A stretch of 64,000 nt of DNA from contig NC_088296.1 in the NCBI RefSeq assembly GCF_032854445.1, positions 12,622,706 to 12,686,705 on the forward strand. Direction: 5' to 3'. Below the pieces are notes generated by a model. That model was not told where the DNA came from. It did not search any database and saw only the letters and a program-made list of their open reading frames with translations. The stretch comes from Liolophura sinensis. Its lineage: Eukaryota > Mollusca > Polyplacophora > Chitonida > Chitonidae. Positions 13,001 through 28,000 of this stretch are shown in pieces. Made by a program: the position numbers and the translations under genes. Each line of letters starts with the position of its first letter. Position 1 is the first letter of the stretch.

Positions 13001-16000
13001 AACTGAAGTGCCTCAGGTAAACTTGGGCCTCTCAGGAAGTTACAGACAAACTCTCTATTGTGGGATATACAGTTATGCACACCATACTGTTGAAAGACAA
13101 ACATCAGGCTGTGCAAATGGCCTGATGTGAGCACTGCCAAAGGCTCGTCGCCTATGTCCCACCAACAATGAGAGCACAGGAGTCTACAACTACCCTGTGC
13201 AAGAATTTCTCAATCAATCTACAATGGTGAAATGGGAAAACCATACAATATTCGCGAGCATAGATAAAAATGCTCTCTTGCTAAACATCTTTTTTTGAAG
13301 GCATACATGTATCCAGAATTTGACATTTTGGTTAACAATGTCCTACATGTACAGGTATACAAAATTGCCTTCATTCTGGGGAACTACTTTTCTAACTTAT
13401 GGGGTAGAAAATCGCTTTCAACATAAGTTGGTTTAATAAAGGGAGCATGTGTTTGCAGCCCCACTCACCTGTTTCAGCGTGCCCCGCTGGCTTGTGGTCC
13501 AACCAAATGTCACCACCTGTGGACTTTGATCGTCTCCTTCTGTTATAAATAGGGGTTTTCTACAAAAAAATCAAACAACAAAATTAAGGTTTGAAAACTC
13601 AATCTTGAGCAAAGAAAACTGAACTGAAATCTTTATTTGGCAAGGTTATATCAGCAAAATGTAAAAACTTGCTCACTGCCTCTAGGGGTCTTAATTTTAT
13701 ACACCTGACAGGTTGTTATACATCTATATACATGCAGAAGCTGACACAATCAGATTCCCTATATCAATTTTATGATCCCCAATACTCAAAATTTGGAACC
13801 AAGATCACAAATTAAGAATGCCATGAAATAGAAAGCATTAATTTTATCATGTCCCTGGCCTGCTATACCATTTGATAAGACGGTGCTGTGTCCACTGGTG
13901 ATGTCATCTTTGATTAATTTGCACAATGTGCAAGTTTTCAAATCTTGCACTTCCTTGAGTCTCCAATAATACACTTGCCAAGCACGTTTCACACAGCAAT
14001 TTCAAGTGTTAGCCTAAAAATGTAATCCAAAACTTAAAAATATGCTTCAGTTTTAGTGCTGGCATCAACTATTTTGTTTTGTTGAAAAGAATAAAATGTT
14101 GAACGAGCCTGAAATGGCTGTTTAAAAGAGGTACTGCGTATACATGGCACTGTTTGACCACATGATCAGCTCTTACGTGTAATGGGGTGCTTGGAGCTCC
14201 GATTTTATTCAAACCCTGCATGGATTTGGCCGACTGCATGGTGGTTGCTGAGCGTGTCATGGGGCGGCGTGGGGTTGTGGCAGTGCGTCCATTGATGGTG
14301 GCAGGTGTCGTGAATGTCCTTTGTTTGACGGTGTGTGAGACCCTCGGGGTAGGGATGGGCGTGGCAGCATCACCGTCATTTACAATGTCCTTGAGCATGT
14401 CTAACTTCCTCTCCTTGGCAAGGATTTTGTTACCAAATTCTGACTCCATACGTTTCCGTTCCTCTTCCTGGTGACAAAAAAAACAACAAGAATTCCACAT
14501 GAAATGTAACGCAATAATGTTCATAATCTTTTTTCACTTCACCTTTTCAGTTTATTAGTCATTAGTTTTATTAACATCTCAAGAGATACAAAGTGTCTTC
14601 TTTTACCTTCAAGCCAAACTGTTTCATTCCAGAAATAAAATCCAAGTGATTTCTTTTTTTCACTTTGGGAATCAATGAAATATAATTCTTTTTCGCAAGC
14701 CAAATATTTGCAGAAAAATTAATAGAGCTGGAGCACAAAAATTGTCTTGGTATTGAAGATTTTATCTTTTTTTTTTTCTCACAAGATGTCTACCATGTGC
14801 ATATTTGTGAAATTTACAAATTCACAAGACAAAGATAACGTATTTCTTTTGACTTCATACCGACAAATAAGCCACACAAATGGAAATATTCAAATGTGGA
14901 CAATTAAACCAGTATAATTTTTTAAGACATTTTTCAACCACCTTTTAGTGTCCTCATGATACCTTCATCTGCAACCTCTGCAACTGAAACTAAGTCTTCC
15001 TGAAAAGTTTCCAGCTCTTCCAGCCCAGTTTCGAAAGGCATGGAATGCTTGTAGAAGCGAAAGAGGTTAAACTGAAGGACAAATTCATTGAAATTCTCCA
15101 GTTTGCCTATAACACAACTTCATTTTTAAGCACTTACCAAATTTTTGGACCACTTGTAATTGTTAATCTCCAGCTTGCTCATGAAGTCCTGTTTCAATCT
15201 CTCTCTCTCAGATTTTTCTCTTTGTAATTTCTGATCCTGGGTGAGAATCTACCACACAAGAAAAAAAGTCCTCAACATGTGTACATTTAACTGTGTTACC
15301 TGGAAACCCTAAGGCTGCTACTAAGTAAAACTTAGTTATTTCACTGATATTTAATTGCATATTAAACAATTTTACCCTTATATTTCTGGCTTTATTTGTT
15401 TTGTTTTTTAATGCCTTATTTTTTTTTCACTTACGTGATGGCACAATGCTTTTGAGAAGTTACTGATGAACTTCCCCATATGTGACAGGTGAAAAATTGT
15501 ACGTAAGTCACCCTGAATATCTCGGTTTGTGACAGATGAAAGAATGCAGCAAGTCACCCTGAACATCTCGGGTTGTGACAGGTGAAAGACTGTAGCAAGT
15601 CACCCTGAATATCTCAGGTTGTGACAGGTGAAAGATTGTATGCAAGTCACCCTGAATATCTCGGTTTGATCACGACAGATGAAACAATCACTAAAAAATT
15701 AGTTGTTGGCAACAACTCTTCCAGGAAAAATAGGGTCCATCAGTGAAAATTCCAAAAAATTAAAATTGAGAGACAGACAAAATTAAATTCCATCAGAAAC
15801 TTAATAAAAACATGTGGCTCTTTTTGAAGGGTCGCTTGCGGTTGCCCATTAACAACATATTTTCAAGCTGTGACAGTCAATGGTAATGGCGTACCTGACT
15901 CTCAAGCTCTTGTCTGCGCCGCTTCAGATCCGAGCCATGACTCCGCAGATCGTGTGCCTCTTTCTCCAGATAGCGGACTTTTCGCTCCAGGTTTTTCTTG

Positions 16001-19000
16001 TCCCCGTTGAGGTCATCCACCAAACTCTCCATCTGACTGACCTTGGATTTCAAGCCCATGTTCTCTTTCTCAAGGTCAACCAGTAACAGCCGGAACTGGT
16101 CCTCTGGAAGAGAGAGAGAGAGAGTTGGTTTTTATAAAGGGATACAGAACTGATGCAGATCGGTTTAATATTTAAATGTTGAAGACTTCAATACAAATGT
16201 TTCATGAAACTGTCCAAGAGAAACGTGTATTTTGATTTAAACAAGTACCATGAGAGTACTAATATAAAATATATATACCCTAGATGTCCTGCACATGCCA
16301 CAGAGTATTACAATGTATATCTCTTCAAGTCACGCTAAGAAATGCTCTGTAAATTTGAAATTTTGAGATGACCCCTAAATGTCAAACTCAAAATTGTTTG
16401 CAGAAATTTCAAACCACTGAAATCAACAAGCGCTCTGATTGCTTAATTTGACAAACTATTTTCGAATGTGGAAACAAATTACTCCACATCAGGGGGATTA
16501 TTTCTTCTGCATAAACACATACATGCACCACATATTAGGGAGGAGAGAAAATATTCTATATAGCGAGTGGAGATGGTACAAACTAAAGTCTACAATAGCT
16601 TTGTGCCCACGATCTGGTCACTTTTTTTCCCCTTCTGACAGTCTGTCACTTTGTACTCACGTCTGTACTGGTGATCTGCCATCAGCTTGGCTCGTTTCTT
16701 CTGCCTCTCACTCAGGTAAGCGATCAAGCAAGGTAACGTTTTAGTGTCGGCAAAGTCAATAAGCTGGGGACAAATAGGACAAGCTTTTAATAAGGCAAAA
16801 TCACCAGAAAAAAAAGCAGGCTAACTTCTGCACTTTCTCGTCCAGCAAATTCCAACACAGACATATTTATGCAGTGTATTAGTCACTTGTCTGATGTTTA
16901 ACGCAATACTCTAGAATTATGGGGAGGAAACTGGGAAACCTTGGTCACTTCAATGGGTAGATGTACCTGAAATTAAGTTGTAACACAAACCAAATGTGGC
17001 AAAATACATTTTAGTGGACTTAACCAATCTTCACAATATACAAGAAAAAATACTAGTATCTTCGGTGAAAACACAACGTTATGATGAGGTGACCATTACA
17101 ATACAACGCAAACACCTTTACTGTCAAACTATGAACATGCTAAATACATGCTGTGCAAATAAACTGACCAAGGGCAAGTCCAAAATATGGAAAATGTGGT
17201 AAAAATGGGGAAAAAAAATGTTCTTCAGTAATGAATGAAATCAAAGGAAGGGGGAAATATATGTATCACACAAAAGTTGAATAGTCTTATTTTATTTTTC
17301 GAAATCTTGCACACTAGATTAAGCTCCACATAAAGCACTTCAAAGCGATGAACTTTTTCATCTTTTTCCTTTATTATTTATTTATTTATTTATTTGATTG
17401 GTGTTTTACGCCGTACTCAAGAATATTTCACTTATACGACGGCAGCCAGCATTATGGTGGGTGGAAAACGGGCACAGCCCGGGAGAAACCCACGATCATC
17501 CGCAGGTTGCTGGTGGACCTTCCCACATAATTTTTCCTTTATTATGTCACACATATTGGTGTATGTGTGCTTATAGAAAACCTTGTAGTACACAACATCA
17601 CAACATCTAACATCAAAGAAGAAAACTGTGTTCTGTTGTGATTTGTACGTTTTGGTGTAGCTCATCCTCCAGTCTCCCTTTGCATTTGTCATTCCATTGG
17701 GACATTATAATCTAATCCTGATTAATTTATTTAAGGGTCGCTCTTTTGAATGAATGGACGAATGAAACCTGTATTTAAGGGTAGCTCTGTCAAATTGTGC
17801 AATTTTCTTACCTGTAATGGCGGGAAGGGTGGACCTAGGTCATATTCCAGCACGGGAGGCAGGTGCAGCGACGGCAGATCAATTTCCTTACGTGTTGGCG
17901 TCTGTCCAATATCAATGAAGTTCACATGGCTCTGTCGTGTGACTTGCACTTCCTGTGTCAGCTCAGCGAATCGCATCACATGCTGGTAACAACAATAGCA
18001 GCTTTACATGAGTACATCAAAACTTTACTAGTTTTCCAATGATCAAAATGTCTCATAAAACCTAATAAGACGATAAACAACAGATCTGTGTTTATTACAA
18101 ATGTACTGAAGTCATTACCATGTTAAAAACACATGTTAATACCATGTTTTAACTTACAATCGTTTCATCGTACTCCTCTGCCTTTGGGTTGACACAGACG
18201 ATCATTCGGACCTTCCCTTCCTGGTCAAAGTAATTCTTGAACAGGTGTGTTAGCTTGGCTTCACGGTAAGGCACCTTCTGCAAACACAAATTTCACGAAA
18301 AATCACCATTAGATAAAAACTGACATCATGTTGGTGAAAATGATTAGAACACTTGTATTTGTCATGTCCCATTTCCATTTTCTTCAGCACAACTGAAAGC
18401 TTAGACCAAGATGCCTTGTGGTACGTGGGAAGGTCTGCCAGCAACCGGCGGATGGTCATGGGTTTCCCCTCGCGCCCTGCCCGGTTTTCTCCCACCATAA
18501 TGCTGGCCGTCCTCGTATAAGTGAAATATTCTTGCGTACGGCGTAAAACACCAGTCAAATAAATCAATAAAGTTGTGTTGTGAAAAGCGCCAACTGAAAA
18601 TAGTTCCGACATCCCTAAAAAGAAGTGACCTATGTAGAGTTTCATGTTTTGTTCACTGAAAAGCACACGTTACGATGTCATAAATTTTAGTGACAAACAG
18701 ATCAGCTTACAGATATGACTGGTACAAGTAAAAATTGTGGCCATTGAAAGGAAACAAAAAAAATAACAACAACAACAAAGAGCTAGTACCTTCTGTAGGA
18801 GTGCAGAGCCAGACTTCTGATTCTCTCTCAGCATCTCTATACAACTTCTCAGCACCATCAGTGTCTGGTTGATACTCCCTGCCAACAATCGTTAACCAAG
18901 ATGAACACAGGCTACCAGGAACAATGTGTGAAAAGAAACGATGGATTCAGACAGCTGTTACTGCCAACCAGGCTGCCAACATCTGTTCATGCCAGCCAGA

Positions 19001-22000
19001 CTGCATTCAGACATCTCTTAGTGCCAACAGACATCTGTTCATGCCAGCCAGGCTGTATTCAGGCAGCTGTTAGTGCCAACCAGGCTGCATTCAGGCAGCT
19101 GTTAGTGCCAACCAGACTGCATTCAGAAAGCTGTTATTGCCAACCAGGTTGTATTCAGACAGCTGTTAGTGCCTACCAGGCTGCATTCAAACAGCCGTTA
19201 TTGCCAACCAGGCTGTATTCAGATAGCTGTTAGTGCCAACCAGGCTGCTTTCAGAGAGCTGTTGTTGCCAACCAGGCTGTATTCAGACAGCTGTTAGTGC
19301 CAACCAGGCTGTATTCAGACAGCTGTTAGTGCCAACCAGGATGCATTGCCCTACAACAACCTTAATGCAGCAAAATTTGTTTGATTGCTGAAAGCCATAT
19401 TCAAAGGATTTTTCATTTGTCAGAAGCGCGGGTAGAGGAAACGGAGTAAAAATCAAAGGGTAAAGCACCAACTTTTGGCATGTTACTAACATGGTTTCCC
19501 ATATGTGATGTACAGATGTACGCCACATACTGGAGGTCTTCAATGGACACATGTATATCATCATGTTTGTATAAAACCAGGCCGTCTGTCATGCTATGAT
19601 CAATTATTACATATACCTCAGCCCAATGAGTACAGCATATCACAAGATTCGTTCTGATGTTTCGTTCTGGCTTTCTCTCTTGGTGGTTACATGGGAAAGT
19701 CTTGCAGCAATCTGGCGGATGGTTGTGGGTTTCTCTCCGGCACTGCCCGTTGTTTTCCAGCCATAATGCTGGCCAATCGTCATATCAGTGAAATATTTTC
19801 TAATAGCACCTTAAAACACCTACCAATTAAACAAATAAACCATTGTGATTTCATCATGCAATCCCCCTATTATGGTAAATGACCTAAAATCCATCTCCAT
19901 TTCATTCTTTGATATGGAGATGAAAAATTTGCTTCATCTGGATTTGAACCTATGCCAGCCAGCTGTTGCCACCCACCTGCTTGTTTGAGGAGGTCACCAG
20001 TGTTGTTGGTTCTCTTCAGTCTCTCGCTGCCAGCCAGATCCACCAGGGAAAGCTGACTGATGGAAATCTTTGCCCAGGTTCCTGCTCATAACAAACAAGT
20101 CAGAGACGTCAGAGATGGGTTTTGTTCCAGTTTCTAATGTATATGCACATTAGCCATTAGTTCATCATTAGCCACTGCTTAAAGTATGCATACCCAACCA
20201 ATCGCACTAACCTTTACCCACTTGTTTTAAAAACTTTCATTCCATAGTGTTGCACATCTTCTCAAATCTCTTCCATATTCCCTGGCTTCTAAAATGCATT
20301 GTTATCACATCTTCTCTGCTTTTAATGCAATATTTTGCGTTATTAATATAATTAATATCATAATAATTATAATATATAATAATTATAATAATATAATAAT
20401 AATGATTACTAATAATATTAATATTAATCTGAATCAAGCCTATAATTAAGATCATCTCATGACATGTACACCGTTGCTATGCTGATCTCCAAGATGAACC
20501 TTGGAAGTGTGAATGATTATGGTTTACTGCCTGATCAGCAATATTTCAGCCATGATGTGACAAAATATGTGCTCGGTCATTAAAATGTCAGCCATTTGTT
20601 TGGGTGAAGGAAACCAATGACCTTTGTGCAGTTAATGATTAACTTCTCCACTTGTGGCCAATAGACCAGCACGCCATGGAAAACCTACAATCTCTGGTGA
20701 ATGTGACGACTGCGTTAACAGCTCTATGGGCACCATCAACAGCTTATTGTCATCATATCCCATATGAATAGTGAAAGCAAAGGAGTTTATACATTCGCTG
20801 TCGAAGGTCAGGATAGAATCCGCAGCTCTCCGGCGCTGACTGAGGTAAAGACAAACCTGTGAGATCTCCTCTCCATCTGTAGACGGCCCCTGAACCAGGC
20901 GGATGTTGAACACGCTGTGACTGCGACTAGACTCTGCGTTCAGGGCAGTGTGCGCGACCTTACGTCTCTTTTGTCCTAAACAAAATAAATGACAGGCATA
21001 TACATGTAGTGGATGCAGAATTTCTGATTGTTGACCATTTGAAACAGAGCTTTCTAGTTTTGTTTTAAGAGCATAGTGGTCTGTCACTCATTTATCTGTA
21101 AAAAGTTTCACGGGTGCGACTAAAGGTTTATCAGTTTAGTCTGTAGTTTTGCATAAAACAAAAACACTTATGCTACCAGACAGCTGCAGATACAAAAGTG
21201 GGAGGAAAAAAAGACATATGTGCCCTTAAAAGAGGCAAATAAATGTCATATTGTTTTGTTTTTTTTATACAGAAATTTGCACATTTCCATCGTGATATCA
21301 TCAGATCTCTCAAAACAAATTTCAAAAACACTTTCAAAATCAGGTAAAGTATGTAAGCATGATCTCTTGATGTAAAGGTGTACATGTGGATGTCAGGTAT
21401 GTAAGCATGATCTCTTGATGTACAGGTATACATGTGGATGTCAGGTATGTAAGCATGATCTCTTGACGTACAGATGTACATGTGGATGTCAGGTATGTAA
21501 GCATGATCTCTTGATGTACAGGTATACATGTGGATGTCAGTTATGTAAGCATGATCTCTTGACATACAGATGTACATGTGGATGTCAAATATGTAAGCAT
21601 GATCTCTTGATGTACAGATGTACATGTGGATGTCAGGTATGTAAGCATGATCTCTTGATGTACAGATGTACATGTGGATGTCAGTTATGTAAGCATGATC
21701 TCTTGATGTACAGATGTACATGTGGATGTCAGTTATGTAAGCATGATCTCTTGATGTACAGATGTACATGTGGATATCAGGTATGTAAGCATGATCTCTT
21801 GACATACAGGTGTACATGTGGATGTCAGGTATGTAAGCATGATCTCTTGACATACAGGTGTACATGTGGATGTCAGGTATGTAAGCATGATCTCTTGATG
21901 TACAGGTATACATGTGGATGTCAGGTATGTAAGCATGATCTCTTGACATACAGGTGTACATGTGGATGTCAGGTATGTGAGCAGGTATGTATGCCAAAAA

Positions 22001-25000
22001 TATCTTCTGCAACTAATTAGATACACTAAGGCATCTAATGATTTGCCTCAGTAGGATTTCATTCACTGGCATATTTGTTTTACCATTATCCAGCACACCA
22101 TCAAAAGGCCCAGAAAGATTTATGATTTAGAACATTATGTTAATGCCTTCCACACAAAATCTACAGTTTTTAGGAACCTGAAATCTTTGTCAACGGTGTA
22201 CAGTGTTTACCTTTGTAGAGAACCTCAAAGGCTTCCTCTGGGGCTGCGGACCTCGACCTCTGTACAGTTAAACACAAACATGTTTTTGTTGGCATCTTCA
22301 CGCAAGATCTTGGTCTGAGGGGGTCTGAGGAAAACAATGTCAAGTGAAACCATCAGTCACTTTTTCTGACATATAGGGTACGACTGGCTCAATCATGTAC
22401 ATCCTACGGTCTATGATAGTCTCCGTGACTGTTATAAATGTTTAGCTAAATGCCTTACTTGTATCCAATTCCTGTCATGTTTAGCTAAATGCCTTACTTG
22501 TATCATGTGATGTTTAGCTCTAAATGCCTTCCCAGTATCCAATTACTGTGATGTTTAGCTCTAAATGCCTTCCCTGTACCCGATTCCTATGATGTTAGGC
22601 TAAATGCCTGACTTGTATCCGATTCCTGTCATGTTTAGCTAAATGGCTTGCTTGTATCATGTGATGTTTAGCTCTAAATGCCTTCCTTGTACCCAATTCC
22701 TATGATGTTAAGCTAGATGACTTACTTGTATCCGATTCCAATGATGTTAAGTTATGTGCCTTACTTGTATCCGATTCCTGTGATGTTTAGCTAAATGCCT
22801 TTCTTGTATTATGTGATGCTCCGCTAAAGGCCTTACTTGTATCCAGTGATGTGATCATAGGGCAGCTCCTCCAGCAGGTCGTAGATGCTGTTGTTGTAGA
22901 GCTCCACGTAGGACACAAACACACTGTACAGACAGTCCTCCTCCAGGTCTTCAACCTTTGACGGGTCACGCTTCCTCTGCTGGTCGGCAAACTCAGAGTG
23001 TGCCGGTCTGCAAACATGAAAATCTTCAATATAATGTCTGCAAACTCAGAGTGTGCCGGTCTGCAAACATGAAAATCTTCAATATAATGTCTGCAAAATC
23101 AGAGTGTGCCGGTCTGCAAACATGAAAATCTTCAATATAATGTCTGCAAACTCAGACTGTGCCGGTCTGCAAACATGAAAATCTTCAATACAGTGTCTGC
23201 AAATTCAGACTGTGCCGATCTGCAAACATGAAAATCTTCAATATAATGTCTGCAAACTCAGAGTGTGCCGGTCCGCAAACATGAAAATCTTCAATATAAT
23301 GTCTGCAAACTCAGAGTGTGCCGGTCTGCAAACATGAAAATCTTCAATACAGTGTCTGCAAATTCAGAGTGTGCCAGTCTGCAAACATGAAAATCTTCAA
23401 TACAATGTCTGCAAACTCAGACTGTGCTGGTCTGCAAACATGAAAATATTCAATACAATTGTCTGCAAACACCAAAATCTTCCCTATTCTCTTCACTTCA
23501 GCCTCTCTGTATACATAGAGTAGTATTCCTCTTATACAGTTGATACACATATTAAACTTTCTCCTTACCATTCAGAGATTTACTTTTGTGTTTTAGTGGG
23601 TTTTTTTTGGTTTTTTTTTGCTCATAAAAAGACTGAGAACCCTGGAGACAGAAAGCATTTCCCTGTCAGAGGCTGTGACTAACGAACACCTGAAGTGTCC
23701 CAGCAGCAACTGAAAGATAAGCATCTTAACCACTCAAGAAACAATTCCAAATAATCCAAGCTGGGAGAACATAGCTAAGGTGTCTGCATAGATCATAGTG
23801 AGCTGAATTTCACCTGTTTCCCCTGCCCGGGGTTTTGGGGGTATGCATGTGAGGTAAGATGTCCCTCTTCTGGCGCTCCTCCATGGCATCCACAGCCGAC
23901 TGAACCTCAAACCCGTTCATCTTGTCTGGTACAAACATCTGAAAGCAGCAGTGGTTGGACACCTGATGTGACATTTATTTCCAGGAAGCACACGTATTTC
24001 TTTGTTCTTTACTATTGCTTTTGACTTTTTTTCTTTTTGGGGTCCTATGATGGCATTTCTGAGGTGGTGAAAATTGTCACCCATTTACTGTCACCCATTT
24101 AGTGTTGTTCTTTACTATTGCTTTTGACTTTTTTTCTTTTTGGGGTCCTATGATGGCATTTCTGAGGTGGTGAAAATTGTCACCCATTTACCAAAGCATT
24201 TCCAGTTTTAGAATTACTGTGTACTGCCATGTTGTGTTTTAGCATCTCCCTTCAAGGTCCTCTATTTGGGTGTGTAAAAACGCCTAGTGCATCGTTATTG
24301 TGAAGCACAATAGTCAGTCCATAAAATACCAGCCCAATTAGTTTTTTTTTTTACAATAAAGTTTTAGTGTTGTCTGTTCTCACTCTTTAGCATTTCCGAC
24401 TCAATTGGTCTCTTTTTTTGAGAGACAAACATTGCCAAAAACAAATCACTTCACTGCTCTGATGAAATTAGGTTCTGTATTACAGGCTTGCTCTCGCCGG
24501 ACTCAGAAGAAAATTCCTTTCCTCCACTACGTTAGAGCACATGAATCTTCACACCGTGAATGTAGGTCCTAAAAATCTAACAATGGCATTAAATCTTTGT
24601 GTGATAGAGGGGAAGGGACGGGGAGAAACAACCATGTGCTGAGACACAAAGAAAAGCGCAGAGATGTATTGGTTTTTGCAGCATGCAAGCAGTCTTTTGT
24701 TGTGTGATACATGTACACAGTTAAGTGACTGTCAAATGTGATACATATACACAGTTAAGTGACTGTCAAATGTGATACATGTACACAGTTAAGTGACTGT
24801 CAAATGTGATACATGTACACAGTTAAGTGACTGTCAAATGTGATACATGTACACAGTTAAGTGACTGTCAAATGTGATACATGTACACAGCTAAGTGACT
24901 GTCAAATGTGATACATGTACACAGTTAAATAACTGTCAAATATGATACATGTACACAGTTAGGTGACTGTCAAACTTGGAGAGGGTTGTTACAGGAAAGA

Positions 25001-28000
25001 CGTTTTTACTATTGGGTGTACTGAATAAAATTTACATGCGAAATGCTCCAAGAGAGCCTCCTTTCAAGTTTATCAAGTTGCTTATGCATTGATCTCATTC
25101 ACTTAAAAAAGCCTGATTTTTTCGTCAGGTGGGACAATAAGCAGTGGTCTTCTATTCCTTTACTCGACACACATGCTTTTTTAACACTCAAAACTGTCTA
25201 GTAATCCTTAATTCGATAGACCTAAATAACGTGATGGTCATGCATTTCAGTTGCATCGTTAACTCAGTTGAACCACATTCATGCTACGAATACCTTATTG
25301 TCCTGCAATTCACCTAACAGTGTCTAGTCTTTGTAGCAGATCAGTTTTAATGCCTCACTGAAAAACATGGACACAATGTACCTCCCAGTTAAATGATAGC
25401 TTGATTCACTGATGCTATGATGCCGTGCACAATAATTGTCCACTTAAACGACAGCAGTCAGCTTTATAAGTCGACCTTCAGGTACCGGACTTAAAACTAC
25501 AGCCGAATGAATGAAATCTGGATTCAGCAATTGACACAGCCTAACCGGTCGAGGAACTGATAGTCATAGTCAGCTAGAGATTTAAACATCTCAGTCAGCA
25601 AGCCTCCCACTTTAATAGTTAAGTGTTATACAGCACCAAGGTGAAGAACAACAGCGTGTATCCACGTGGCATCTCTATACTCACATATTTCCTCGCTTGT
25701 TTGTCCGCAATGCTATTGAAGACAACATCCAGGCAGCGTGGGAGAATGCCTTGGTCCTGGGGCTGACCGGTCATGGTGTACGTCTTACCAGAGCCAGTGA
25801 TGCCATACGTGAATAGGAGACCTGGCAATAAGGACATGGAAACAATATTAGTTATGCTATCTACCTTATTTGATAGTTGTTTAAAAATTTACTCCAAAAG
25901 TTTTCACTTATAGGATGGTGAGAAGATTTGGGGGTTAAGGAACCAGAGTGCCTGGAACAAACCTCCAACACTTGTCAAGTTACTGACAAACTTTCTCTGA
26001 AATTAAGTTCCTTGGCAAACACCACAAAATCTGAGCATTACGCCTTGAGCAAACTAACCATTTTTTCCATGTAGCAGGTCCTCCACCAGGGGAAGAGCAA
26101 CAAAGTCAAAGACAGCCTTCTGTGATGCACTCTCGTCAAACACATGCTGGAAGGTGTACTCCGTCTGAAACAGAGATGGTCAAAACCTTAAGCATAAATC
26201 TCACAACAGTTTGACAAAGTCTTCATAAACTTTTCAAAATTTATAAACCATCAAGAAAAACTTCTGAACACCTATATTAGTATTGTTGGAGTCAAACTGA
26301 TCATGCTGTTGGACACTGTAAATCACAAGAAATGTACACCGTTAACAAAACACACAAAAAATGACTGATGATCGAATGGGTACTCTGCGACATTGTCCTA
26401 CCAGATATATAACACAACGCAAATATTTTGTCTTTCACTTTCTTTAATTACCTGTATTATTACTATTATTATTTAGCACTGAACACATAAAAAAAGCACA
26501 AATAAATGTCTCTGGATTCACCTGGTCAAACTTAACCAAATTTAATGTTTTCTGGATCTAAAGTTAGCTCATAAATTAGATATTAGCTGGATTAAATGGC
26601 GGGTGTTCATTGCATTTAAAATTGTTTTTAGCTGGATTCAAAGTTGGACATAAGCTGGATTCAAAAGTCTAGTTCAATATTACCTGGATTTTATGTTTCA
26701 TGTTAGCTCGAAACATGTGCAAGTAACATTAAGAAGCCTGTATGTGCAAAAAGGATATTCCATTTTGGTACTGATCACAGAGTGCATGGCGGGCAGTAAA
26801 ACTAACAACTTGACAAAAGAAAAAAATGGCGTGCAATGTGGAACCTACGAAACAATGTGCATTTTTGCAGGTTTCAAAAAAGCTTGGTTAGTTTTCTTAT
26901 CTCCCAGGCAATTCAAAGACAAAAACTTTCACTGGTGAGTCCATGGTGCTGCAATGTGACTAGACTCAACGCTGCGACCGCAAACCAATGCGCACCCCCA
27001 CCAAATGAGCCAGCGCGCTCCATCACCAGCTACAGCCTACCTCTTTCACCTGCCCGTGGGAGCTCTTGTAAGCCAGAGTGTTCTGTGTGGAGAGAGAAGT
27101 GACAGTGCTGTAAGCCTAGACAAATGCCACACCTACACAGTGACTTAGTACCTGAGTCTACAAGTACTGTAAGCCTACGCAAATACTATACCTACAGTAC
27201 AACAAATGCCACACCTACACAGTGACTTAGTACCTGAGTCTACAAGTACTATAAGCCTACGCAAATACTATACCTACAGTACAACAAATGTTACGCCTAT
27301 CAGGAAATATACATGTAAGTATGTGGTTGAGCCAGAAGAATTGTGGTAGTGTTAGCCTACAAAAATGTTGCACCAGCTGGAATGCACATGTGTATAAATC
27401 TGCTGAAATACCCATGTGTATAAATCTGCTGGAATACACATATGTATAAATCTTCTGGAATACACATGTGTATAAATCTGCTGGAATACACATGTGTATA
27501 AATAAATGTGCTGTAAGTCTAGGTACATGTAAATACTGCTGCCTACAAACTGCCTTAAACCACAAGATCAAACCCATGGTTATCATGGTTACAGCTTAAC
27601 CAATTCAATAAGGAGGTGCTACACCCTGACTTACATTAGGCTTCATCCTGTCCAGTAAGTGTTACGCAGGCAGTGACATTTTTAAAAAAAAACAGGAATC
27701 TGCTACACACACGTGTAAAGCCAGGAATCTCTTACGCACATGTGTGAAGCCAGGAATCTGCTACACACACATGAAGCCAGGGATCTGCTATACACACGTG
27801 TGAAGCCAGAAATCTGCTATGCACATGTGTGAAGCCAGGAATCTGCTACACACACGTCTAAAGCCAGGAATCTGCAACACACGCATAGCAGATGAACCTT
27901 GACATGTTGATATACTGTAACTTAATATGAATGTTAGAAAGAGCATAACAGCCTCGCTGACTCTTCATAGCTCACAGCAGAATTTTCTCCTGCCAAACTT

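Noticed and set aside
18901-19233. 110-codon ORF rich in [10 protein letters not shown]
   Set aside because: Translation of a 31-33-base minisatellite in KIF23 intron 11.
18878-19345. Fifth case of a splice-junction-derived array (KIF23 exon 12 acceptor)
   Set aside because: Only TTGGCAG is shared between the acceptor and the repeat unit; too short to distinguish from chance.
21173-22020. Long ORFs on both strands (279 and 201 codons)
   Set aside because: They run through a 48-base tandem repeat, whose length divisible by three keeps frames open; the peptide is a simple repeat with no other support.
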